Shown here: positions 12,551-24,840 of the stretch, piece by piece
How the letters are laid out: each line of letters opens with the position of its first letter
Numbering within the stretch: position 1 is the stretch's first letter
From: Luidia sarsii
Taxonomy: Eukaryota; Echinodermata; Asteroidea; Paxillosida; Luidiidae
NCBI GenBank assembly: GCA_949987565.1
Contig: OX465110.1
Location: 654,233 to 718,232, forward strand
DNA: 64,000 nucleotides
Reading direction: 5' to 3'
Position numbers and translations under genes: made by a program
The notes under the pieces: generated by a model
The model's database searches: none
Seen by the model: the letters and a program-made list of their open reading frames with translations, nothing else
Told to the model about the DNA's origin: nothing

Positions 12551-13530
12551 GTAGGCCTACGAACGTAGTTATTCTCAATTTTTTGGACGAGAACTGATGA
12601 GAAGGTTTTGGAACACCGAACCCAAATCGCGATACCTTGACAGCATGGACTATTCTATTAGGAATGAGAGGGGTGCGACTTTATACAATAATAAGCTCCG
12701 ATAATATGCTCGTTTAGGTTGGACCTAGCTGCTTAAAAATCCATCTTTACAAAACATGTAGGCTATTTAGAATCCCTTTTATTTTGATTTTTTTGTGAGG
12801 ATCTATTGTCAGATATTTTTGTCGTCCCGCTTACTATAGCAGTAGCACCCCGGCCATACCTGAATGGTACTGTTCATGTTCCGTGAGAATACGTATTGGT
12901 GGCTGACTGAAACCTATTTTAGACGTCATTTTCATGTTGGAAAATAATCTTTTTCAGGCATTGTGGTCCCACAGAAACGATGATATATTAGTAGGAGACC
13001 TAAAACAACGATTCGGTGCCTTCAGTGCCTATTTTGAAAGTTTTGTTTAAAGTGCTTACAGCGTGTTTGCATCGGTACTAATAAAAAAAAGTCGGTAAAT
13101 TGCCTTGATGCCCCGGATTTGCCGAAATTTTATATCTATATTATATTTATATCTGACGCCATTTTCAATGCAGTGTACATGTACACGAGAGTGCGGATTA
13201 TGCCGTTAATCGAGTGCAGCCCACATGTATCCAGTCAGGCAGCGCGCGCCGACGGGTGGTTGCTGGGCGACAAGGCGGTACGAGGCATTGTGGGACCAGC
13301 TAGCGCGCTGTGGGATTTCCGGTCCGGGCAGTGACGGACACCGGGGTTGGGTGTAGTGGGAAATCGCACATCGTTAACCCGGGGCAAGCTCGCCCCGGGT
13401 TTCGCGAAACTCCGGGTTAACGCGACAAATGGGAACAGAACTCAGGGTTAACGAACCCCGGGGTACAGAATGCTAAACCCGGGGCGGCAAATCTCGGGGT
13501 TAAGCAGTTTGTAGTGGGAAAAGGGTACTA

Positions 13531-16103
13531 TAATCCTTGCGCAGTCGGAATGTTTAGCAAACTTTGTTCAGATGCATTGCAAGGGGTGACCGAGGGCTTT
13601 ATACAAAGACCCCTTTGTACTTGTTACTTAAGCCCCGGCAGGGCAAACTACAAATGTGCAGTCTACCTTTATTGTACATCTGTACAAAGAATTAATAATG
13701 AGGATTGGATCGCATGTTTACAAAAAAAAAAAAAATCAGGTCACTAAATTTACCGCTCAGTTTTGAGCAAAACTTTTTTTTTACTCCATCGACAAAGCAC
13801 ATGAAAGGCTTCTTGGGGATGGTGCTTTAGTTTAATCCAATTTTTTAATCAGTCTGAGGAAAATCTCTTGTTGGAAATGTATCATTTATAGCCTAGGAAT
13901 ACATTCAGTTGATTGGGGGGAACAAATTGAAAGAGAGAAATGGAATATGTGGGTAACATGTGGCAGGTTACAAGAGGTACAGTAACAGTACATGTAAAAT
14001 TAAAATGTGTATGAGAATACTTGCATGATTCTACCCCATCTTGTATACCAAGGGAAAAGCTAACATATACAATGTATATTCAGGCCTACAGTAAGTAAAT
14101 GATGTTCCTATATTTGCAGATTTTAACTCTCATGTTAGAGCGTACAAATTTGGTCAAATCTTTGCGTTCTCTACGACACCTAATGACAATTCCGATGAAA
14201 AAAGACTTGAAAGACTTGCTTGGACCCTGAAACCATTTTTGGTTGTTGCTCGGACAGTTTTCTCATTGTCCTCAGGTTCCATAGCCATTACTCATCCCCA
14301 CAAATGACGATTTAGCGGCCGTTGAAATTAAAAGGTTCTTGGAATAAAGACTGACGTATCCCATTAGCCTCAAGAGTGAATATGAAAATGAAGAGGAAAT
14401 TTTACGAGGAAAAAGCAGTTGTTTCTTAGTTGGACGAGACCCATGGCCTGTGCATTTAGAGGTTCATTGCTAGGTCAGGACCCAGTTCCTTAGAACCGCT
14501 TAAGTGTGAAAATCTGCTAAGCACAAACAGTCTTCCTCATGTACAGTAAACAGGATTACAAATCGCACTGTGATGTGATGTCCATTGCTTTTGACTTAAA
14601 GTGATATACAAAAATGTTGCAAACTGCTTACTGACTAAACTGAATTACCAAAATGTAAATCTTAAAAATTAGTGGGCCTGACGTTTCGATCCTAGCAGGA
14701 CCTTTCTCAAAGGCTTTTGACTTTACTTACATGTGGCATTTAACATTAGTGAAGTTTGGGTAGGCAGGGGGATCCTATGGTTCATAACTTTCTGTCAAAT
14801 TTCGGCGTTCAAGCGACTCCATAAAATTGGCCGCAGGTTTTATGCAGGATAGTTAAGGTGCCGGTGGAAGAGTATTTCCCTAAGAACTGTAGCACAGCAG
14901 TCAAATTCTCTCTGATATGTTTCCAATGAGATTACTTTCCTTGGTTTGCTTGGAAAAGATTGAAAAATGTGGATTTGTCATTTCTCAGTCATGACTCTTG
15001 AAATGATTCTGTTTAGAAAGATCATGGAAAGATTAAGACCCGAGTTATTTCTTGTCAAAATGTTACGCTGTCGTTTAGTAATCCTTGGCTCTGAATGTAG
15101 TCGCATATAGGTTGCATAGGGCCATAGAGATGTGCCCATACCTGTGGCTATGCTTGTTTTATGCAGCGCAGGGGAGCAAACAAGGTCATTATGTAACTTC
15201 TATGGTTTTGGGAGGGGTAGAGTGGGTCGATGCTTGTCAGCAAAGTAAAGAGGAATTAACTAAGGCCTAGACTAATTTATGGAGGAGCCTGGGAGATCAG
15301 ACAATACCTGAATCACCTGCCTAGCTGATCATTACGCCTGGCCTCTGTGTAACTCTCAGTCCTGGGTGGTTTCTTTCTAAACCTGCCCAGGTAATCTGGT
15401 CATTGTTATCTATGATTATTTCTTCCAAGGGGCTTTAATGACTGTCCAGTGAGGTCGGTGGGTCCTTTCAAGGGCCTGCAAACGTCCCTCCTTCTCAGGA
15501 CCAGTCCTTGTTTCCATTCTTAATCAGGCAGAAAAGACTGCCAGACCCAGTACACCCCGCCACAACTGATTTTGTTTCTCAAGGTGACTCTGTCTTAATG
15601 GGTACTAGGTATTTTTGCCTCCACTCCATTAAACAACTCCTTATTCCTCCATGGTGTGACATATATTCAGGCTATGCTGAGGAATTAAGAGTCATGGAGT
15701 GAGGCCAATTCCTCACTGACTGTCTTCCTACCATGGGTGGTCATTTTCTAGAAGCTTTTGTTTCTTTGCCTTCTTAAGTGTTTTTTCCATCACCCATGTT
15801 TCCACATTCCCCCCCCCCCCCAACTGTCCTCGGGTAAGGGACATTAAGATTGGCCAAGACTAAACAAACATGGGTTGGTCTTTCTCACAGAAATGTAAGA
15901 TTGCTGGCAATTGCCGGCAGGACAGAATCAAAATGCTTTCTCAAGAGAATTTTTTATTTGTGGACCACATGGGCAATGATAACCCAAACAAAACCATTAT
16001 CGCTTTCACCCATTATCGCTTTCGCAGACTCAAAAAAACATGGATATTTTCTTAATCTAACAAGTTTTACATTTTAAAGTTCTTCTCATTAAAGTCAGTA
16101 ATC
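13531..16103. other. No gene firmly seen
   Basis: Apart from the repeat copy at 14601, the only notable piece is an open stretch after a good acceptor at 15496 (DQSLFPFLIRQKRLPDPVHP onward, to 15702) that lacks a good donor. Confidence 0.5.
14601..14718 (+). repeat. Interspersed hairpin repeat family, single-arm copy
   Basis: Head GTGATATACAAAAATGTTGC, body GGGCCTGACGTTTCGATCCT, end CAGGACCTTTCTCAAAGGC. The second arm is absent. Confidence 0.85.
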
Positions 16104-16133
16104 AAAAGGGAAACAATATATTGTTTCCCTTTT
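16104..16133. repeat. Perfect 30-bp palindrome
   Basis: The half-site AAAAGGGAAACAATA is followed immediately by its exact reverse complement, with no spacer. Confidence 0.9.
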
Positions 16134-16453
16134 TATTTTATTTGTTTGCTTCAAAGGTGCATGTGCTGTGGTCCATTTGATTTTTCTGTGATTTTTCTGT
16201 GAATCCAACATTTGCAAGTGCCACTGCATCAGAATTCCCACCCCATTGGCCTGCTGTTCACAAAATTGGACCAAGGCAAATGGACATTACAGGCAACTTA
16301 ATTTACAGGGAGAAGGAACAGAGAGGCATCTCCCTTCCTCTTCCCTGAAAAGAAATTGAAGTTAGTCATGGTGAGGCCACTACAGTGCTGAAATGAGCAT
16401 GGGCAAGTCTTGACTACACAGCTAACTCCATCAATAGTGGAGCCCTCTACTGA

Positions 16454-16958
16454 CCTCTCCCCTCTCCCCTCTCCCCTCTCCCCTCTCCCCTCTCCCCTCT
16501 CCCCTCTCCCCTCTCCCCTCTCCCCTCTCCCCTCTCCCCTCTCCCCTCTCCCCTCTCCCCTCTCCCCTCTCCCCTCTCCCCTCTCCCCTCTCCCCTCTCC
16601 CCTCTCCCCTCTCCCCTCTCCCCTCTCCCCTCTCCCCTCTCCCCTCTCCCCTCTCCCCTCTCCCCTCTCCCCTCTCCCCTCTCCCCTCTCCCCTCTCCCC
16701 TCTCCCCTCTCCCCTCTCCCCTCTCCCCTCTCCCCTCTCCCCTCTCCCCTCTCCCCTCTCCCCTCTCCCCTCTCCCCTCTCCCCTCTCCCCTCTCCCCTC
16801 TCCCCTCTCCCCTCTCCCCTCTCCCCTCTCCCCTCTCCCCTCTCCCCTCTCCCCTCTCCCCTCTCCCCTCTCCCCTCTCCCCTCTCCCCTCTCCCCTCTC
16901 CCCTCTCCCCTCTCCCCTCTCCCCTCTCCCCTCTCCCCTCTCCCCTCTCCCCTCTCCC
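16454..16958. repeat. Perfect CCCCTCT heptamer array
   Basis: About 505 bp, close to 72 copies, with no interruption seen. The period of 7 is not a multiple of 3, so all three frames cycle through the same seven-residue peptide and stay open on both strands. The minus strand carries G4 runs every seven bases. Confidence 0.97.
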
Positions 16959-19900
16959 CCCTGCACCCAACCCCCACCTCCGCCCCTCTAGCCACCAAAC
17001 CACAAGTCTGTACTACGCAAGTTTCCACCTGTGTCTGGGCTGGCAAATTAATTGAGAGACCCAAGCATGTATCATTTCTAACCAACAAACAGGTGCCTCT
17101 GCTCATTTTAAGCTTTCATATATCTCAACGTGGGAACCTATCTCTTTCCTAGACAAAAAAAACCCCAACCCTCTATGAATATTATTGGTTTTTGAAGAAA
17201 TCACAGGGTACCAGAATGTTGTGTAAGTCCCAAGGCCACCCAGTATAAATAAAAGTGCAAATGAATAACTAAAATATAGATTTACATGTATGATTATCAT
17301 TTACATGCACTTTACTTTAGTGGGGTAACGTCCTATTTTGTGATGATAATTATGGAATTAAAAAGTCCTTATATTAGGCAAGGGATGGTTAAACAGATTT
17401 ACATGTAAATATGGGTTAATATTTGGCTGACTGAATCTGTATTTGTCATATGTTTGGCATAGAGCTGAACTTTTTGGAGCCGTACTTGTACCTCCATGGC
17501 AGTTTGACATGACTTAGGTTTTAGCCGATGACCCATATGAACTTCCGTTTTGGACGGCCATTAAGAGTTTCCTTCCTACGTTAATTCCCAGATTCATGCA
17601 GAGTTTGTCCAGAACAGCGTGTTTTGTTGTTCACTTGCATTGTTTAAAGATGTCAGGATGCGTAAAGCAGGATGGGAACGGAGGAAAAGGCCCAAATTAC
17701 CGGGGTATTTGAGGTTGGTTTTTTTAAACACTGGAAGGTTGAGTTTAATGCTTGCTTCAGCTTTTGAGATGCAACTTTTGGTGATTTCCAAGGTTCTTGT
17801 TGGATAAACAATTCCTTGTTAAAGATTTGAAGTCAGTTTGACGTTGACTCATTAAGGAATGGCTGTCAGCTGGTTCCCACCTTCTACATTTGGCAGGGCA
17901 AGGAATGAGTCTGACCAGCCTAGCATGGTGGCATAACCCAGATGAGTCAGGTGTTGCATTTCTACAAATTATCTTCCTGTGGTTCTCTCAAGGACGTTGG
18001 TATTTTGCACCTTGTTTGCTGCATTCAAGCATAGAGCAAGGTAGTATCTGCCTGACTGCCAACATGGCTGAAATAGCCATAGTCCATAATCCATTTTGAT
18101 TTTTGGTAGTCCACTGTGTTTCCACTGCATGATTGATAGATGCTCGATTTCTTTCACTTCACAATCAAAATCCCCCACGCTGAAAACTCTGTCATTGTAG
18201 ACTGAGGCACAGACTTACAGACCAACACAAAATGGACATGGAAGAAAGTCCCTGAGTGCTGTACTGGTACATGTACTACTAGCCATGGTTGTCTCTTTAA
18301 AGATTCCACCATTGGAAGGTTTAATCCACGGTGTGGTTTGTCATGGTTCTGGTCACTGCCGTCAATAAGCACTGCTTGGAAAACAGGTGCATCCTTAATT
18401 TGTTGGAAATCAGTGCCAGAAAATGCTGTGCATAGACTGGCACAGCCGGCACACATGTACTTGCAATAAGGGCTGTATGGCAGCAAGGACTTCTCAAGGC
18501 TTCTCCACTTTGCCGTTGGACAGAAGAGGCTGGTTTTTTTATGACACCAGCAGGCCTTGCATTGCACAAGAATGCTGTCTTGTCTAAACTACCACCGCCA
18601 ACATCTCCACCACCACCACCGCCGCCTGATAAAGTATTCCCCAAATTGCCGACGTAATTTGAAATACCTGTTTTTTATTTTGTCGCAATTACCGGGGACA
18701 GTTTAGCCTTGACTTTCGCCATGGGAGTGCTTATTGCCTGCTTTCTCACAACAAATTAAAGACTGCGCGTGGAAGAGCGGTAGAGTAATAAGCCAGCCTG
18801 ATGTTGACACAGCAGCCCCGGGTCTCTATTGTCTGCAACCGTTTCATGTTTGGATTTTTCAAAGGGGCAGGGGCCAGTGTGCTTTCAGGGTAGTTAACCA
18901 GAGAGATTAAGGTGGAGCAGTGACCTGGAAACGTTCAAATGAGACCATCTGATTGGTTGATCCTGCCAGCCAGCATTTTCCATGATCATTGGCTGGAAAT
19001 TAATTCTCCATCCCTGATTGGACGTTGGCTTTATTGGCTCTTCGGAAGACTTGTGTGCTTAATTGGAATTACAAAGTGTAAACCCATAGAATCAATTAAT
19101 TCCCCTCTCCTAGTAGGCACACACTTTCATGAATTCCTGAAAAAATGGAAAATATGACACAGGTCCCACATGCTTAACAGTGTTATTGATGAAAAACAAG
19201 AGGGATTTTTTACGTTGGATAATAGTTAGAAGGCGAGGGATTTCTATATCACCCCCCTCCGCCCCCCCCCCCTTCTTTTCTCTGCCTTGGCTGGGAGCAT
19301 GCTAAATAGATCTGGGTTGGGTCTTGATCTGAAACCCATGCAGGCTGGGAGAGGCTGCCTGACAGCTTGTAGCCGGCAGAAGTTTAGTAGCATGATACAT
19401 CCTGTCAATTATTGCGTGTAAAGCCCAGCGGTTACCGGCAGGGCAGCGGGGGACCAGGGGAAAAAAGTCTGGCGCAGACCGGGGGACCCCTGCAGTGTTT
19501 CTACAAGAACTTGATGTTGTCATAAGTGCAATTAGATACGGGATTCCATCCACCTTAAGACTTGTGATCTGTACCCTCTCCCCACCACCACCCCTGCAAC
19601 CCTCTCCTCCACTCCCACCCTCTACTAACTGGCAACTGGATAAAATAAAAGTATGGGGCCCACCATGTTTGGTAGTAGCGGTTACCTTAGCTGCCTGTGG
19701 CCCCCGTAATTTGCAGGAATTTCAGCCAGCACAAATTGAATTATCGCTGATCATATGCAAGCATCTGCTTAACCATTCCTGCCAATTATCCCAAAATAGC
19801 ATGTCAGCGATTAATGTGGGCCTTTCTCTCACGGAACCTTCTCACTCTCTTCTCTTTTTCTCTTCCCGCCCTCCCTCTCCCTCCCTCTCCTTCTCACTCT

Positions 19901-20207
19901 CCTGGCCCGTCAAAGTTGTCGCTTCCTTCTCCAATCTCGCCTCGTTCATTCCCCTCACCCTCCCCGTCTCATTTCTTTCCTGGGTTTTTTTTTTTTCATT
20001 TGTCTCCTCTGGAAAAAAAACCCTGGAGCCATTTCAAGATCTTAATTCCAAGATGATAACTAAGCAACTTATAAATGTCAGGTGCATATGGGTGCATACT
20101 GATTCATTTGCTAGACCAATTTTTAATTGCATTTACAGAAGTGCAATTTCTCTTCCTTTCTCTCTTGTTTTTTTCCCTTCTTCTCCTGAATCTGCTTCAT
20201 ATTCCAG
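16959..20207. other. No gene seen
   Basis: Intron-like. The open frame at 19495-20256 (253 codons, starting at GTG) is pyrimidine-rich and so stop-poor, and it is not credited. Confidence 0.55.
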
Positions 20208-20216
20208 TGGTAGCAG

Positions 20217-20252
20217 GCTGGCAAGATTAATGAGTTTGATGCCCAGTGGAAG
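20217..20252 (+). CDS. 36-nt candidate micro-exon
   Basis: One of the longest natural acceptor tracts in the window ends at ATATTCCAG (20207), followed by two further AGs at 20213 and 20216. Using the last AG gives a 36-nt phase 0 to phase 0 exon, AGKINEFDAQWK, ending at GTGGAAG before GTAGAG. Using the first AG (20208-20252) gives a 45-nt segment open only in phase 2 to phase 2. Scanning models favour the first AG, whereas peptide quality favours the third. Twelve codons are too few for the open frame itself to count as evidence. Confidence 0.22.
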
Positions 20253-20779
20253 GTAGAGGGGCCGTGTGACATTTTTATGGCGATTTATTGTATACCTTGG
20301 CTTAGTTTTGGGTTTTCTAGTGGGGGGGGGAAGGACTTTGGCCAAACAAAAAGTGCTGAAGTAAGCACTAACTATTTGTCAGGAAGTTGAATAGAGGTTG
20401 TTCAAATGACCAGTTGTTTGTTACTGAGGCAGTTTCACGTCTGTTACATGCGCAGACGGAGGGAAGTGTTTTTAGGGAAATCTAGTTGCAGATTAACGGG
20501 CATTCTTGGAAGCAGTTTTGAGATGTGGTTATTGTTGTCCATTTGTCTAAGCCTCTCCAAAAGGACGGGATATTTTTTCTAAGGATATTATTCTAAGGAT
20601 CATTATTTTTCTCAGCACGACTTTTGCTTTGTGATTCACATGGAATATTATCGGCAAATTGTGTGGAAAGTTTAAGGTGATTGGTGGAAATATAATGATG
20701 GACTGATTGCCAATAGAGGCCGGCTAATGGTTGTATCTAGCATCTTCTGCTGATACTACATGTAGCTAGCGGCTGTTTC

Positions 20780-20783
20780 CTTG

Positions 20784-20859
<76 letters not shown>

Positions 20860-20861
20860 CC
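20780..20861. repeat. CCTG tetranucleotide array
   Basis: About 20 perfect TGCC units. Confidence 0.95.
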
Positions 20862-21392
20862 CACCCACTCGATCTATACATAAACACCAAGTGTGCAGAT
20901 CATTAAGGGGCCGCCATTAATTGGGTAATTAGACGCTCAGCGTATGAGATGCTTGAAGGAACAAAACCATGGAAACTAATTTTGTGCCATTGAAAAGAGC
21001 CAGTTGGGTAAATTGGCACTGAACTTGGTAGAGCAGGGATGTAGGTGCAGACATCAATATGGCAGTAATCATATCAATGAGGTTTCATCTCATGTGCGTC
21101 ATTTGTCTACTGCATTCTGCAATTAGAATTTCATTAAATTAAGACCAGCAGAGCGTTCAAGACCGGGACATGCTTTCCACAATACTTGGTTATTAAAATT
21201 CTGCTTAATTACGTTTTAGGATATCAGAAAGAAAAATATAAGCAGGGGGAGAGGAGGGGAGAGCGGGTAATGAAGAAAGGTGAAACTGAATGGTGGAAAA
21301 GAGAGAGGCAAAGGTTTCAAAGGGTCTCTCAAGCATGCAAAATGCTGGTTCTTCTTGGCCTTGGCTAGATGTCATGTCAGAAGCTAGAAGTT

Positions 21393-21574
21393 GGAAATGA
21401 CCTTGGACTCTGGGTGTATGGGGTTCATCCTGATTGTCACAACAGAAGGACAGTGGTGAGAGGGAGAGGTGAGAGGGACAGGCAGAGGGAGAGAGGGGAG
21501 AGAGGGTGGAGAAATGACCTTGGACCCTGTCTGGGTGTATGGAGTTTGTCCTGATGTTTGTCATAACAGAAGGA
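21393..21574 (+). repeat. Direct duplication of a 60-bp unique segment
   Basis: Copy 1 (21393-21450) and copy 2 (about 21509-21574) share AATGACCTTGGACYCTG, GGGTGTATGGRGTT and CATAACAGAAGGA-like words, offset by roughly 117 bp, with GA repeat between them. Confidence 0.7.
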
Positions 21575-21800
21575 AGGAGAGGGGTGAGAGGGAGGTGGAC
21601 AGAGATGGAGAGAGGGGGCGAGAGAGGGAGAGAAAGAGAGGGACAGAGAGAGATGGAGAGAGGGGAAGAGGGGTGATAGAGAAGGGTAGATAGAGAGATG
21701 GACAGAGAGAGGGACAGAGAGATGAGGGAGAGAGAGATAGGTACAGATAGAGTGAGAGGGGTGTGAGGGAGACAGGGGGGACAGACAGACAGACATACAT
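21443..21800. repeat. GA-rich tract
   Basis: Purine-rich GAGAGGGA and GGACAGAGA sequence, interrupted at 21509-21574 by one copy of a duplicated non-simple segment. Confidence 0.9.
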
Positions 21801-22611
21801 GTACTACATACAGACAAGGTGAGGGAGAGACAGACCGACAGACAGAGAGAGCAGTTGTCAAATTGTCTTGCCTTCACATGTAAGTTTGGCATGCAGGCAC
21901 CATACGGTGCATATAGCAAGCACCACTATTCATGCATGATGGAGCACTATTTGGGGCGTGACTTCACCCAGCTTTTTTTTCTTCTTGTCATGTTTTTGAA
22001 AGTGTATCATCAGCGGACAGGAGTGAAATGATAGAGGAGGTTTTGATTGGTCCACAAGCTGTGGTAGCCGGCGTTTATTTCAATCATTGCCTTCTGACAT
22101 TGTGTTTACCTCGGAACATTTCTGCTAGGCTAACCTTGCTCTGTTCAACATAGTCCAACAGCTGTTAAGTCCTCAGGCCTGATCAACTTGAGAAATAAAC
22201 ATCTACGTATCCAGTATGGGTCATATTTCTAGAGATTTCAAGATAGTTTTGTACAAATTCTGGGTCTTTAGGGGAAGGAGGGACTCGGTATTCTCACTCG
22301 GTATTCTCCTGGAAAACTGTTTTGGTGATCGGCATTTCAGAACAATTCCTAGATGAAAATGTATGAGCCTCTTATTTCTAAGACTTTTAGATCAAGTCTT
22401 CTGAGTCATCTTGCCACATTTCTGGACAATATTACGACTTCATATAATTGATCAATCAATTTGAATTTTGAAAAACAGCAAAGAAAACTTTATGACCTCT
22501 GGTTTTGCGTACCAGCACTCTTACTGTCTGAACTATCCAGCCCTAGGTTTAGATGGCGGCTTCCACAATTAGTCAACTAGGTACCAGTCAGAAGCATTTA
22601 ATAATTTTATA

Positions 22612-22808
22612 ATATCTCAAAATTAGTGGGCCAAACGTTTCGATCCTAGCAGAACCTTTCTCAAAGGCAGAGTGACTCTGCTAACCCTGACTCTGCCTTT
22701 GAGAAAGGTCCTGCTAAGATCGAAACGTCAGGCCCACTCAATTTTTGAGATTTGCATTTTGGTAATTTTAGTCAGTTAGCAGTTTGCAACATTTTTGTAT
22801 TTCACTTT
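22612..22808. repeat. Interspersed hairpin repeat family, palindromic copy
   Basis: The left arm (about 22628-22680) and right arm (22688-22735) are near-perfect reverse complements centred on the motif GACGTTTCGATCCTAGCAGG. The outer right part carries the family tail in reverse (TTTGCATTTTGGTAATTTTA, then GCAGTTTGCAACATTTTTGT). This copy shows the element as a long inverted repeat able to form a stem of about 45 bp. Confidence 0.8.
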
Positions 22809-23965
22809 AAGTCATTTTATAATATATTATTAGATATCTGTAGGATTCTGTGGGATGTTGAAGGCCAATCCTTGAGGCGGAGTAAGGTATGGTTCATGTT
22901 TTCCTGTCTCCTCTCCGCTGTCTATGCTAGTATGCTAGCTGCTTGTCACATCCACACTGTCTTTCGATCTAGACGCTACGTGTGTACATACGATACAATA
23001 CTCAGACCCCCTCTGCAGAAAGAATTACAAATACACGTATAGCATTTCACAAAGTATTGAACACGGATTAGAAAGAAAAAACTGTCATGGTTTCCCAAGC
23101 AGGCTGCATTGCTGAATTCATAATCATGTACCGGTAAATCTCTAGATGTAGAACTGATGTACATGTGTATTTTATACAAATAGGTCATAGAGATGGAGAA
23201 ATATTGAGACGTGCATGGAAGTCTAATTATCATGAAGTTCAGGCCTGTGAAGGATGAGACTACATTCTTTGGTTGTTTGTTATTTCTGGTCGGTGGCCAT
23301 GTTTTATTGTGATGGTAAACTTTCAATGCCAGAAGGCATGAGCTTCTACACGTTAGTCTCAAGTATAACACTGCCTGTTCTCCACGGATTTTGTGGTCCC
23401 CCGAAAGTGCACTTGAGAAATGTGGAGTGAGCAGAATCCAGCCGGATTACCGAAGCCTTTAATGAAAAATCCCACAGCCACCGGACGCTAACGAGAGAAC
23501 TTGGCAGGGCTTGTTAGAGCAGGCAAGAACGTGACACGTCCACTGTTGACCATTTTTTTGTACTATCAGTGCCCCTTATCTGGTATGTACTTCATTAGCA
23601 CCTGTAGCGCAGGCCAGGGCAGGATCTGGCTCATGTTAGCCCCGACTAGATGGCTCAGATCCTCAAGCTCCCCCGCTCTCTCTCTCTCTCCCCATCTCTC
23701 TCTCCCTGGCTCACTCTCTCCTTGGCTCAATTGACAAGACATGCAATAACGCTGCCTGCCCCGGGCACTGTAAGAAATAGTTGGTCCTAGGTTTCCCATG
23801 GATGGCAGCGCAACACTTGTTCCTGCCAGTCTGTGGGCTCTCTCTTCCCTCTGCTAACTAATTAATATTGAATTCCGATGAGCAAACCCTTGTACTTTTC
23901 CTTCCCCCAGTACAGACCCCACGCTGCTTGCTGCCTGCATTTGTGTGGGAAGCGCTCTAAACTGC

Positions 23966-24352
23966 CTCCCCCTCCCTCCCTCCCTCCCTCCCTCCCTCCC
24001 TCCCTCCCTCCCTCCCTCCCTCCCTCCCTCCCTCCCCTCCCTCCCTCTCTCCCTCTCCCCTCCCTCCCTCCCTCCCTCCCTCCCTCCCTCTCCCCTCCCT
24101 CCCTCCCTCCCTCTCTCCTCCCTCCCTCCCTCCCTCCCTCCCCTCCCTCCCTCCCCTCCCTCCCTCCCCTCCCTCCCCTCCCTCCCTCTCTCTCCCCTCC
24201 CTCTCTCTCCCTCCCTCTTACCCTCCCTCCCTCTCCCCTCCCTGCCTTCCTCCCCTCCCTCCCTCTCCCCTCCCTCCCCCCTCCCTCTCTTCTTCCTCCC
24301 TCCCTCCCTCCCTCCCTCCCCTCCCTCCCCTCCCACCCTCACCCCCCTTCCC
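23966..24352. repeat. CCCT/CCCTC array
   Basis: An initial pure CCCT run (about 70 bp) followed by irregular CCCTCCCTCTC sequence. Confidence 0.95.
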
Positions 24353-24840
24353 TCCCCTCAGAATACAACAGAGATGTTTACATTCAACACCCAGAGATAA
24401 AGTTATCCATGATTTCTATCACTCATGTCGTGTCTAACCCCCACTCTGTCTGCAAATCTCCCTCACTGGAGGAGTCTAACTAAATGAGAGAAATTATCAT
24501 TTTTTGAAATATTGCTTTTGATATGGTATCCTTTCTTACAGCCTACTTGTATGACAAGCACAAACTAAACTCCTACAGGGGAATGGTTCTATTTATGTTT
24601 CTTTGAGCACACTCCACCCATCGGCATCTTTTTGTCAACGTCTGCCTCAGTCCATGTTTCTGTGTGACTAATCAGTAGCCAGAAATGGCTGCTGATAATA
24701 GAAGACATGGTCATTTATTTAGAACCCTCTTCTCCTCCTCCTGTCTATACAACGGGCCCACTGCTTTAAAGCGATGCAAATCATGCGTGCATCATCTCGG
24801 CTGAAGAAACCTTAATGATGTCATGCCTTCCTTCCATTAC

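Larger units (their letters stand above)
11483..13527. mobile_element. 2045-bp DNA-transposon-like element with TIRs
   Basis: The ends are TACCCCTTTCCCACTAC (11483-11499) and its near-perfect reverse complement GTAGTGGGAAAAGGGTA (13511-13527), with one mismatch in 17. The element is flanked by CTA on both sides (11480-11482, 13528-13530), which could be a 3-bp target duplication. A TA duplication with shorter TIRs is also possible. The ends are CpG-rich with many TTAACCCCGGGG-like words, unlike the flanking DNA. No intact transposase frame is present, so it would be non-autonomous. A 3-bp duplication would suit PIF/Harbinger-like elements, but CTA is not their usual TWA and I do not assign a superfamily. 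Confidence 0.75.

Noticed and set aside
16298..17106. Several 190-222-codon frames of Gly-Glu-Arg and Ser-Pro-Leu repeats
   Set aside because: Frame cycling of the CCCCTCT heptamer keeps all frames open on both strands.
19495..20256. 253-codon frame
   Set aside because: Starts at GTG after a stop, strongly pyrimidine-rich, hydrophobic without domain character, and no conserved motif.
21205..21861. 218-codon minus-strand frame
   Set aside because: Complement of the GA-rich tract. Ser/Leu/Pro low-complexity text.
22628..22735. Inverted repeat considered as a rho-independent terminator or microRNA precursor
   Set aside because: It is one copy of an interspersed family, and the stem is too long and too repeated for a specific microRNA gene.
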